A stretch of DNA of 31,072 bases from the NCBI RefSeq assembly GCF_963575615.1, contig NZ_CAUYTL010000034.1, positions 1-31,072 on the forward strand, read 5' to 3'. The notes beneath the pieces were generated by a model, which saw only the letters and a list, made by a program, of their open reading frames with translations, was not told where the DNA came from and did not search any database. Origin of the DNA: Listeria_A hofi (GTDB taxonomy: Bacteria > Bacillota > Bacilli > Lactobacillales > Listeriaceae). Every line of letters starts with the position of its first letter. The first letter of the stretch is position 1. Made by a program: the position numbers and the translations under genes. Below, piece by piece: positions 24,171 to 31,072 of this stretch.

Positions 24171-24464
24171 TTGACAACTATTTCAAAAGAGACTGTAGAA
24201 CGAGTGGCAAACTTGGCGCGCCTAGAAGTAAGTGACCAAGAGGCTGAAAACTTTGCAACACAATTAGGAAACATTATTCATATGGTGGAGAAATTGAGTG
24301 AGTTAGACACGGCTGATGTTGAACCAACGTCACACGCGATTGAAGTATCTAACGTGTTGCGTGATGATATATCAATTCCAGGCCTACCGCGCGAAAAAGT
24401 ATTACAAAATGCACCGAATCAACAAGATGGTATGTTTAAAGTACCGACGATTATGGAAGACTAA
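24171..24464 (+). CDS. gatC: Asp/Glu-tRNA amidotransferase subunit C
   Basis: Small subunit (97 aa) that stabilises GatA in the GatCAB complex, which converts Glu-tRNA(Gln) to Gln-tRNA(Gln) where no glutaminyl-tRNA synthetase exists. It begins MTTISKETVERVANLARLEVSDQE, a clear GatC opening, from a TTG start preceded by AAAGGAGGAA, a near-perfect ribosome site. It heads a three-gene unit with gatA and gatB. Confidence 0.95.
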   Translation: MTTISKETVERVANLARLEVSDQEAENFATQLGNIIHMVEKLSELDTADVEPTSHAIEVSNVLRDDISIPGLPREKVLQNAPNQQDGMFKVPTIMED

Positions 24465-24491
24465 TTTTAGATATATCAGGAGGGAATTAAT

Positions 24492-25943
24492 TTGGGATTA
24501 TTTGAGCATTCGGTAAAAGACTTACATGAAAAGCTTGTAAAAAAAGAGATTGCACCATACGATCTTGTGAAAGAGTCATTTGATCGCATCGATGCTGTTG
24601 AGGATAAAGTAAAATCGTTTATTACACTAAATCGTGATAAAGCGCTAGATGTTGCAGAAGAACTCGGGGATGCTGGAATTGACCCGAACAATATGTTAGC
24701 AGGCCTTCCGATTGGTATTAAAGATAACATTGTGACGAAAAATCTACGCACAACGGCAGCAAGTAAAATTTTAGAGAACTTTAATCCAATTTACGATGCA
24801 ACGGTCATGCAAAAATTGAAAGCCGCGCAAACGATCAACATTGGAAAAGTGAACTTGGACGAGTTCGCTATGGGTTCCTCAACGGAGAACTCTTATTTTC
24901 ATACAACGACAAATCCGTGGAATTTAAACAAAGTACCTGGTGGTTCTTCGGGTGGTAGTGCTGCAAGTGTTGCCGCTGGTGAAGTATTATTTTCATTGGG
25001 ATCAGATACGGGTGGTTCGATTCGTCAGCCAGCTGCATTCTGTGGTGTTGTTGGGATGAAGCCTACATATGGCCGCGTTTCCCGTTATGGCTTAATTGCT
25101 TTTGCTTCATCGCTTGATCAAATTGGACCAATTACGCGCACAGTAGAAGATAATGCGTATTTGTTAGAAGCAATTTCCGGTGTAGATCCATATGACTCAA
25201 CGTCTATCGATCAACCAGTAGAGAATTTTGCGGCTCATTTGACAGGAGATATTAAGGGATTGCGTATCGGTGTACCGAAAGAATACATCGGTGAAGGCGT
25301 GGAACCAGGCGTGAAAGAAGCGGTTCTAAAAGCATTGAAAACATTAGAGGATTTAGGCGCAACATGGGATGAGGTTTCTTTACCTCACTCTGAGTATGGC
25401 GTTGCGAGTTACTATATTCTAGCTTCCAGTGAGGCATCTTCCAACTTAGCACGTTTTGACGGTGTACGCTACGGTTATCAGTCGCCAAATGCGCATACAT
25501 TAGAAGAACTTTACAAAAAAACACGTGCTGAAGGTTTTGGTGATGAGGTAAAGCGTCGCATTATGTTAGGGACTTTTGCGCTAAGCTCTGGTTACTATGA
25601 CGCTTACTACAAAAAAGGACAACAAGCACGTACGCTGATTAAGCAAGATTTTGCGAATGTGTTTGCTGATTACGATGTGATTATCGGCCCAAGTGCACCA
25701 ACTGTTGCGTTTGATATCGGTGGTTTGATTCATGATCCAATCACGATGTATTTAAACGATTTGTTGACAATTCCGATTAACTTGGCTGGACTTCCAGCGA
25801 TTTCGGTTCCTTGTGGGCTCTCAGAAGGCATGCCAGTCGGTTTACAAGTGATTGGTAACTACTTCGACGAGAAAACGATTTACCGTGTCGCACACGCGTT
25901 TGAACAAGCTACAGAATTCCATAAAGAAAAACCAAGTTTATAA
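24492..25943 (+). CDS. gatA: Asp/Glu-tRNA amidotransferase subunit A
   Basis: Amidase subunit producing ammonia from glutamine for GatB. Of 483 residues, the Ser-cisSer-Lys triad is intact: Lys77 in GLPIGIKD, Ser152 in PGGSSGGS and Ser176 in DTGGSIRQP. The TTG start at 24492 is supported by AGGAGGG 8 nt upstream and by the MGLFEHSVKDLHEKL N-terminus. Both gatC and gatA thus use TTG with very strong ribosome sites. Confidence 0.97.
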   Translation: MGLFEHSVKDLHEKLVKKEIAPYDLVKESFDRIDAVEDKVKSFITLNRDKALDVAEELGDAGIDPNNMLAGLPIGIKDNIVTKNLRTTAASKILENFNPIYDATVMQKLKAAQTINIGKVNLDEFAMGSSTENSYFHTTTNPWNLNKVPGGSSGGSAASVAAGEVLFSLGSDTGGSIRQPAAFCGVVGMKPTYGRVSRYGLIAFASSLDQIGPITRTVEDNAYLLEAISGVDPYDSTSIDQPVENFAAHLTGDIKGLRIGVPKEYIGEGVEPGVKEAVLKALKTLEDLGATWDEVSLPHSEYGVASYYILASSEASSNLARFDGVRYGYQSPNAHTLEELYKKTRAEGFGDEVKRRIMLGTFALSSGYYDAYYKKGQQARTLIKQDFANVFADYDVIIGPSAPTVAFDIGGLIHDPITMYLNDLLTIPINLAGLPAISVPCGLSEGMPVGLQVIGNYFDEKTIYRVAHAFEQATEFHKEKPSL

Positions 25944-25958
25944 GGGAGGGCGAGACAT

Positions 25959-27389
25959 ATGAATTTTGAAACAGTAATTGGACTTGAGGTTCACGTAGAA
26001 TTAAAAACAGAATCCAAAATCTTTTCGCCGGCACCTGCTCATTTTGGCGCTGAACCGAATACAAATACACATGTGGTAGACCTTGGAATGCCAGGCGTTT
26101 TGCCAGTTTTGAATAAAAAAGCAGTAGAATATGGCATGAAAGCAGCGATGGCAATCAACTGTGAAATCGCAGAACATACGAAATTCGATCGCAAAAATTA
26201 TTTTTATCCAGATAATCCGAAAGCATACCAAATTTCGCAATTTGATAAACCAATCGGCGAACATGGTTGGATTGATGTTGAAGTGAACGGTGAGAAGAAA
26301 CGTATCGGTGTAACCCGTCTTCATTTAGAAGAGGATGCCGGTAAAAATACACATACATCACACGGTTATTCACTTGTTGATCTTAATCGTCAAGGTACGC
26401 CACTCGTGGAAATCGTTTCTGAGCCAGACATGCGTACAGCTGATGAGGCTTATGCTTACCTCGAAAAAATCAAATCAATCATCCAATATACGGGCGTGTC
26501 TGACGTGAAAATGGAAGAAGGATCGATGCGCTGTGATGCAAATATCTCGATTCGTCCAGTTGGGCAAAAAGAGTTCGGCGTGAAGACAGAGCTTAAGAAC
26601 TTGAACTCGTTTACAAACGTGCGTAAAGGTATCGAGTATGAAATCAAACGTCAAGCAGAAGTTTTGATGGCTGGTGGAATTATCGAGCAAGAGACGCGCC
26701 GTTTTGAAGAAGCAACTGGTAAGACGACATTGATGCGTATTAAAGAAGGTTCAGATGATTATCGCTATTTCCCAGAGCCAGATTTGGTAGATTTATATAT
26801 CGATGATGCTTGGAAAGAACGCATTCGTGCTGAAATTCCCGAGCTTCCAGATAAACGCCAAGCGCGCTATGTTGCTGATTTAGGTTTGCCAGCATACGAT
26901 GCGATGGTTTTAACACTAACAAAAGAGATGTCTGATTTCTTTGAAGCAACAATCGAAAAAGGTGCGGACGCAAAACAAGCATCTAACTGGTTGATGGGTG
27001 AAGTTTCGGCCTATCTAAACGCAGAGCAACAAGAACTTGCCGATACGAAATTAACGCCTGAGAATCTAGCTGGCATGATTAGTTTGATTGAAAAAGGCAC
27101 GATTTCATCTAAAATCGCGAAGAAAGTTTTCCGTGAGCTGATTACAAGTGGTGGGGATGCTGAGGAGGTTGTAAAGGCAAAAGGACTTGTTCAAATTTCT
27201 GACGCTGGTGAACTTCGTAGCATTATTTCCGGAATCCTTGACCAAAACGAGCAATCTGTGACCGATTTTAAAAATGGAAAAGATCGTGCAGTTGGTTTTC
27301 TCGTTGGACAGGTAATGAAAGCAACGAAAGGCCAAGCAAATCCAACGATGGTTAATGAAATTTTAGTGGATGAAATGAATAAGCGTTAA
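25959..27389 (+). CDS. gatB: Asp/Glu-tRNA amidotransferase subunit B
   Basis: Kinase/transamidase subunit that activates and amidates the misacylated tRNA. The 476-residue protein has the GatB cradle domain (VIGLEVHVELKTESKIF at the start, KFDRKNYFYPDNPKAYQISQ, and RLHLEEDAGK) and a C-terminal YqeY-like tail domain from about 330. GGGAGGG lies about 9 nt before ATG. gatA is 15 nt upstream and a terminator follows, so the operon ends here. Confidence 0.97.
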   Translation: MNFETVIGLEVHVELKTESKIFSPAPAHFGAEPNTNTHVVDLGMPGVLPVLNKKAVEYGMKAAMAINCEIAEHTKFDRKNYFYPDNPKAYQISQFDKPIGEHGWIDVEVNGEKKRIGVTRLHLEEDAGKNTHTSHGYSLVDLNRQGTPLVEIVSEPDMRTADEAYAYLEKIKSIIQYTGVSDVKMEEGSMRCDANISIRPVGQKEFGVKTELKNLNSFTNVRKGIEYEIKRQAEVLMAGGIIEQETRRFEEATGKTTLMRIKEGSDDYRYFPEPDLVDLYIDDAWKERIRAEIPELPDKRQARYVADLGLPAYDAMVLTLTKEMSDFFEATIEKGADAKQASNWLMGEVSAYLNAEQQELADTKLTPENLAGMISLIEKGTISSKIAKKVFRELITSGGDAEEVVKAKGLVQISDAGELRSIISGILDQNEQSVTDFKNGKDRAVGFLVGQVMKATKGQANPTMVNEILVDEMNKR

Positions 27390-27404
27390 ATAGTATTATC
27401 ATAT

Positions 27405-27440
27405 TACTGGGGGCCACGATGTAGCTCCCGGTATTTTTTT
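27405..27440 (+). terminator. gatCAB operon terminator
   Basis: TACTGGGGGC pairs with GCTCCCGGTA (10 bp, two G-U) around a 9-nt loop and is followed by seven T. Confidence 0.9.
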
Positions 27441-27481
27441 GCATATTAACTATCTTCAAAATGGGTTTTTGAGTAGAAATT

Positions 27482-27490
27482 TGGTATAAT
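27482..27490 (+). promoter_or_regulatory. Extended -10 promoter of the diacylglycerol kinase gene
   Basis: TGGTATAAT (hexamer 27485-27490) is a consensus extended -10. No good -35 is seen. GTTT at 27465 with GGTAT at 27483 loosely resembles a sigma-B layout, but the 13-14 bp spacing makes this uncertain. Confidence 0.6.
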
Positions 27491-27560
27491 GATAAGTATT
27501 CGGGGCTGAGATGAGCGTAATAGCGTTTATATTCAGATTTGAGAGGACGGAGAATATACT

Positions 27561-28502
27561 ATGCAAAAAAGAGCACGGGTGATTTATAACCCAACATCAG
27601 GACGGGAAATCATTAAGAAAAACTTGGCTGATGTGCTGACTATATTGGAGAATGCAGGCTATATAACGAGCTCCCATGCAACGACGCCAGAAGAAAATGA
27701 TGCCAAAAACGAAGCGCGAAAAGCTGTTGAGGATCGTTATGATTTGGTTGTGGCAGCAGGTGGCGATGGTACGATTAATGAGGTTATTAATGGCATTGCG
27801 GAGCAGGATTACCGACCAAAAGTAGGGATTATTCCAACCGGAACGACGAATGATTTTGCAAGAGCGTTGAAAATTCCGCGTGATGTAATTAAAGCGACAG
27901 AAATTATTGCGAATGGCGCTAGCGTTGCGATGGATATTGGCAAGGCGAATGATACGTATTTTATTAATATTGGTGGCGGTGGTCGGATTACCGAACTGAC
28001 GTATGATGTGCCAAGTCGCTTGAAAACGATGCTTGGACAGCTGGCTTATTATTTGAAGGGCATTGAAATGTTACCTTCCTTGAAACCAACGCAAGTCAAG
28101 GTTGCCTATGATGATGGCGTTTTTGAAGGTGAGGCGATGTTTTTCTTGCTGGGCCTAACGAATTCAATTGGCGGTTTTGAGAAAATTGCGCCTGATGCCA
28201 AGTTGGATGATGGTAAATTCTCATTGATTATCGTGAAAAAAGTGAATTTGGCGGAATTTATTCGATTAGTGACACTAGCTTTGCGAGGCGATCATATTAA
28301 AGAGCCGAATGTTATTTATGTGAAATCAGAGAAAGTGATTGTGCATTCGGATGATCAAATGTTAATTAATTTAGACGGTGAACTAGGTGGTGAGACACCG
28401 ATGATATTCCAGAACTTGCGCCAACATATTTCGTTTTTCGCTAATGTAGCGGATATTCCTGCGTCGGATTTAAACAATAAGCAAATGGAAATGATTGATT
28501 AA
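27561..28502 (+). CDS. dgkB: Diacylglycerol kinase DgkB (DagK family)
   Basis: Soluble lipid kinase that returns diacylglycerol, released mainly by lipoteichoic acid synthesis, to phosphatidic acid. The 313 residues hold the DAGK catalytic domain with RVIYNPTSGR at the start, the nucleotide motif AAGGDGTINEV (GGDGT at 67-71), GTTNDFARAL and GGGGRITELTY. GGACGGAG precedes the ATG by about 8 nt. It has its own promoter and terminator, so it is monocistronic. The related YegS-type kinases are the main alternative, but length and order next to gatB match Listeria dgkB as I recall. Confidence 0.93.
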   Translation: MQKRARVIYNPTSGREIIKKNLADVLTILENAGYITSSHATTPEENDAKNEARKAVEDRYDLVVAAGGDGTINEVINGIAEQDYRPKVGIIPTGTTNDFARALKIPRDVIKATEIIANGASVAMDIGKANDTYFINIGGGGRITELTYDVPSRLKTMLGQLAYYLKGIEMLPSLKPTQVKVAYDDGVFEGEAMFFLLGLTNSIGGFEKIAPDAKLDDGKFSLIIVKKVNLAEFIRLVTLALRGDHIKEPNVIYVKSEKVIVHSDDQMLINLDGELGGETPMIFQNLRQHISFFANVADIPASDLNNKQMEMID

Positions 28503-28517
28503 TATAGGTTGTAATAG

Positions 28518-28556
28518 CCGAATATCTCTTGAAATACTATGAGATATTCGGTTTTT
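28518..28556 (+). terminator. dgkB terminator
   Basis: CCGAATATCTC pairs perfectly with GAGATATTCGG (11 bp), followed by five T. Confidence 0.9.
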
Positions 28557-28595
28557 GTAATATGTTTCGCGATAAATGTAACTTTTGTAAAGAAG

Positions 28596-28624
28596 TTGTC
28601 TTAATTCGTAAAATGTGATATACT
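28596..28624 (+). promoter_or_regulatory. Promoter of the unknown exported protein gene
   Basis: TTGTCT (28596-28601), 17 bp, TATACT (28619-28624), with TGA giving an extended -10. Transcription should begin near 28631, about 45 nt before the start codon. Confidence 0.75.
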
Positions 28625-28675
28625 TGCAGAAGCCTCTATTGGGCAGTCAGAAACAAGGAAGAAGGTGTTTACGAC

Positions 28676-29440
28676 TTGAAGAATAGTCGTGTAAGCCGTT
28701 TTATTATTGGTTTGTTGGCATGCATAGCCGTCGGGGGTGCAGCCTTTCTAATATTTTGGAATGTACAGGCGGAAGAAATGACACCTGTTGTTGATCAAGC
28801 GAAATTAATGGATAGTAATAGAACGTGGATTAAAACAAACACTAGCATTGCGATTGGGCCGAATTTAGTTCTTCCAATTAAGGGCGACGATACAGTAACG
28901 AGTATTGCGAGCAATGGTGATTTAATTCTCGACACAACGAACAAAGCTGTTTTAGCAAAAATGGCTAAAGTGGATAAAAAATATCAAGCTATAGATCGTT
29001 TTCGAGTGCGAATTTTCGCGAATAAGGTATCTACAGTAATGAATCCAGCTACTTTTCAGTATACGCACGACAAAGTGGATGGCTTCTTGACGAGTTATTC
29101 CATTTTGAGCGGGACACTAGACAAGACTGCGGGTAAAAGTTTTGAACTCACCGCAGAAGTTGGAATGCCGATACAAGTGAACGAGAAGCTAGAAACAATA
29201 TATTCTAGTGGTCTTGCTGAGAAAATTGCGCCAGTTTTGGGCATCGATCCGAAAATAGAATGTCAGTACTTAGAGGATGAGTTTAACATTGTAGCTGGAG
29301 AAACGGTGAGGGCTTTTCCTAGACAAATGGAGTATCATTTTAGCGCTGAGAAAACATCCTTTGCCTTTTTTAAAGGAAATAGCGATGAGGAAATCACACA
29401 GCCAGTTGGATTGGAATATGTGATTGAGGAAAAAAGATAG
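28676..29440 (+). CDS. Unrecognised single-pass membrane or exported protein
   Basis: I do not recognise this 254-residue protein. It starts at TTG 28676 after GAAGAAGGTG. Residues 8-29 form one hydrophobic segment after a positively charged start (KNSRVSR), so the protein is either anchored with its C-terminal 225 residues outside or is secreted; there is no lipobox cysteine. The remainder is soluble, beta-rich in appearance, with no motif I can name and only one cysteine beyond the membrane segment. It is flanked by terminators on both sides and has a good promoter, so it is a monocistronic gene. It occupies the slot between dgkB and the methyltransferase where I recall a hypothetical gene in Listeria. 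Confidence 0.8.
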   Translation: MKNSRVSRFIIGLLACIAVGGAAFLIFWNVQAEEMTPVVDQAKLMDSNRTWIKTNTSIAIGPNLVLPIKGDDTVTSIASNGDLILDTTNKAVLAKMAKVDKKYQAIDRFRVRIFANKVSTVMNPATFQYTHDKVDGFLTSYSILSGTLDKTAGKSFELTAEVGMPIQVNEKLETIYSSGLAEKIAPVLGIDPKIECQYLEDEFNIVAGETVRAFPRQMEYHFSAEKTSFAFFKGNSDEEITQPVGLEYVIEEKR

Positions 29441-29482
29441 GTCTGGCGATAGATTTATGTGAGGTAGTTTTTCTACAGTCTG

Positions 29483-29509
29483 AGATAGGTGTGCGCCTAT
29501 CTTTTTTTT
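29483..29509 (+). terminator. Terminator after the unknown exported protein gene
   Basis: AGATAGG pairs with CCTATCT (7-8 bp with a T-G extension) and is followed by eight T. The next -10 box starts three bases later. Confidence 0.85.
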
Positions 29510-29517
29510 GGTATAAT
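29509..29517 (+). promoter_or_regulatory. Extended -10 promoter of the methyltransferase gene
   Basis: TGGTATAAT (hexamer 29512-29517) begins at the last T of the preceding terminator. The -35 position falls in the terminator stem and does not match the consensus. Confidence 0.6.
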
Positions 29518-29550
29518 GTGAAGAGTTGAGATATGAGAGGGAGGGCAAGT

Positions 29551-30909
29551 ATGGGTGCTCCAGTGAGTAAGAATGAGTGCATTGATGTTGTTTTTGAGGA
29601 TTTAACGCATGATGGTAATGCTGTTGCGAAGATAAATGGTTATCCGATTTTTGTGCCTCAAGGTTTGCCGGAAGAGATGGCGCGAATTAAAGTGATTAAG
29701 ACGAATAAGAACTATGGATTTGGCAAAATCATTGAGTTGACGAAGGAAAGCGCAGATCGGGTGACGCCGCCTTGTGTGGTTTATGCGCAATGTGGTGGTT
29801 GTCAGTTGCAGCATTTGAGTTATGACGGGCAATTGCGTGTGAAGCAGAAACAAGTAGAACAAGTGATGAAGCGGATTGGGAAGCAGGATGTGGAAGTATT
29901 ACCGACGCTTGGAATGGCGGAACCATGGCGTTATCGGAATAAAGCGCAAGTTCCGGTTGGCTTTGTGAACGGGAAATTGGTCGCGGGATTTTATCAGCAA
30001 CGCTCGCACCAGATTATTGATATGGATACGTGTTTGATTCAGCATGAGCAAAATGATGCGGCGATTCAGATTGCACGCGGAATTTTTGCGAAATATCATG
30101 TGGCGCCTTATGATGAAACGACGCGAAAAGGAGTATTGCGCCATTTGATGACGCGTTTTGCGACGACGACTGGTGAGCTGATGCTTGTGATCGTTACAAC
30201 GAAGCCAAATTTTCCGAATAAGGAGCAGATTGTGGCGGACTTACAGACAGCGATTCCAGGCCTGACATCGCTTGTTCAAAATGTGAATGCGGCGAATACA
30301 AATGTGATTTTTGGCGATCGTACAGATGTTTTGTGGGGTCGTGAGTACATTATGGACACGATTCATGGGATTTCTTTTGCGATTTCGGCGCGTTCGTTTT
30401 ATCAGGTGAATCCGGAGCAGACAGAGGTTTTATATGCGGAAGCGTTGCGTTTGGCGGAGCTTACGGGTGAGGAGACGGTGATTGATGCGTATTGTGGCAT
30501 TGGATCTATCTCGCTTTGCTTGGCGAAAGAGGCGAAACACGTGTATGGCGTGGAGATTGTGCCGCAAGCGATTGAGGATGCGCGCGCGAATGCGAAATTG
30601 AATGAGATGGATAATGTAACGTTTGAAGTTGGGAAAGCGGAGGAAGTGATCCCAGCTTGGTTTAAAGACGGCGTCGTAGCGGATGTGCTTGTTGTTGATC
30701 CACCGCGTAAAGGTTGCGATGAAGCCTTACTTGAGACGATATTGAAAATGAAACCGAAGCGGGTGGTGTATGTATCGTGTAATCCATCAACGTTAGCGCG
30801 GGATATGTTGGTGTTGACGGAGGGCGGTTACGCGGCCAAAGTTGTTCAGCCGGTCGATATGTTCCCGAACACAACACATGTGGAGTGTGTAACGGTATTG
30901 CATAGATAG
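29551..30909 (+). CDS. rlmCD: 23S rRNA (uracil-C5)-methyltransferase, RlmCD type
   Basis: SAM-dependent RumA/TrmA-family enzyme; the B. subtilis homologue RlmCD modifies U747 and U1939 of 23S rRNA. The 452 residues contain an N-terminal TRAM domain (about 8-65), an iron-sulfur cysteine set (Cys75, 81, 84 and 161) arranged as in E. coli RlmD, the SAM fold DAYCGIGSISL, VDPPRKGCDE, and the catalytic Cys410 in VSCNPSTLARD with Glu445 in HVEC. ATG 29551 is preferred over 29533 because GGGAGGG is then 7 nt upstream. Since Listeria carries two paralogues as I recall, target specificity (both uridines or one) is not certain. Confidence 0.92.
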   Translation: MGAPVSKNECIDVVFEDLTHDGNAVAKINGYPIFVPQGLPEEMARIKVIKTNKNYGFGKIIELTKESADRVTPPCVVYAQCGGCQLQHLSYDGQLRVKQKQVEQVMKRIGKQDVEVLPTLGMAEPWRYRNKAQVPVGFVNGKLVAGFYQQRSHQIIDMDTCLIQHEQNDAAIQIARGIFAKYHVAPYDETTRKGVLRHLMTRFATTTGELMLVIVTTKPNFPNKEQIVADLQTAIPGLTSLVQNVNAANTNVIFGDRTDVLWGREYIMDTIHGISFAISARSFYQVNPEQTEVLYAEALRLAELTGEETVIDAYCGIGSISLCLAKEAKHVYGVEIVPQAIEDARANAKLNEMDNVTFEVGKAEEVIPAWFKDGVVADVLVVDPPRKGCDEALLETILKMKPKRVVYVSCNPSTLARDMLVLTEGGYAAKVVQPVDMFPNTTHVECVTVLHR

Positions 30910-30942
30910 AACGGCTCGATTTATTTTTTGTACTCATACAAA

Positions 30943-30994
30943 AAAATGTAGGAAACAGCTGACTCGAAAATGGCTGTTTCCTACATTTTATTTT
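30943..30994. terminator. Strong terminator after the methyltransferase gene
   Basis: AAAATGTAGGAAACAGC pairs perfectly with GCTGTTTCCTACATTTT (17 bp) around a 13-nt loop, followed by ATTTT. An A run precedes the stem, so it could also stop transcription entering from the right. Confidence 0.9.
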
Positions 30995-31020
30995 GAGGGT
31001 TTGTCAAGAAAAGTGTGTAA

Positions 31021-31072
31021 TTAAGAAATAGAAATGTAATGTGACACACGGTCCTTGAGAGAATCCAAAACA
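31021..31072 (-). other. Possible 3' end of a minus-strand frame at the window edge
   Basis: One minus-strand frame is open from the edge for 16 codons (VLDSLKDRVSHYISIS) and ends in TAA at 31023-31021. The adjacent TTGTCAAGAAAAGTGTGTAA resembles the ends of some insertion sequences as I remember them. The stretch is too short to decide between a gene end, a mobile-element end or non-coding DNA. Confidence 0.2.

Overview
The window looks like a Firmicutes chromosome of the Listeria lineage, probably one of the higher-GC Listeria sensu lato species. This rests on gene order as I remember it from Listeria monocytogenes (UPF0316, twelve pur genes, a YerC regulator, a sodium symporter, pcrB-pcrA-ligA-camS, gatCAB, dgkB and an RlmCD-type methyltransferase), on strong AGGAGG ribosome sites and on frequent TTG/GTG starts. 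It is mostly core housekeeping sequence. I see no phage, CRISPR array, tRNA or complete insertion sequence.

Left edge (1-850): the 3' part of a 5S rRNA gene and its terminator, then a monocistronic UPF0316 membrane protein gene with its own UNCG-capped terminator. Positions 839-13728 hold the purine operon: a PurR operator (two facing PurBoxes), an extended -10 promoter, then purE-K-B-C-S-Q-L-F-M-N-H-D and a strong terminator. The genes encode the whole route from PRPP to IMP except one of the two GAR transformylases, plus adenylosuccinate lyase, which also acts on the AMP branch. Most junctions overlap or are very short. The exception is purB-purC, where the spacer can fold into two competing hairpins. 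The leader is only about 40 nt, so no guanine riboswitch fits.

Positions 13736-17430: a DUF2207 membrane protein (minus), a divergent yerC-like regulator (plus), and a convergent neurotransmitter:sodium symporter family gene (minus) with unusual substitutions in the Na+ site region.

Positions 17530-23875: pcrB, pcrA, ligA and camS, a lipid synthesis, DNA repair and lipoprotein cluster. It is bracketed by two long imperfect inverted-repeat elements, one in the presumed pcrB 5' leader (17567-17752) and one between camS and gatC (about 23899-24078). Both carry the same small hairpin with one compensatory base-pair change, so they look like diverged members of one structured intergenic repeat family. 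This is the least explained feature of the window.

Positions 24171-30909: gatCAB (Gln-tRNA amidotransferase), a diacylglycerol kinase gene, an unrecognised single-pass membrane or exported protein, and an RlmCD-like 23S rRNA methyltransferase, mostly separated by clear terminators and promoters. The last 70 bases may be the edge of another gene or mobile element but cannot be identified.
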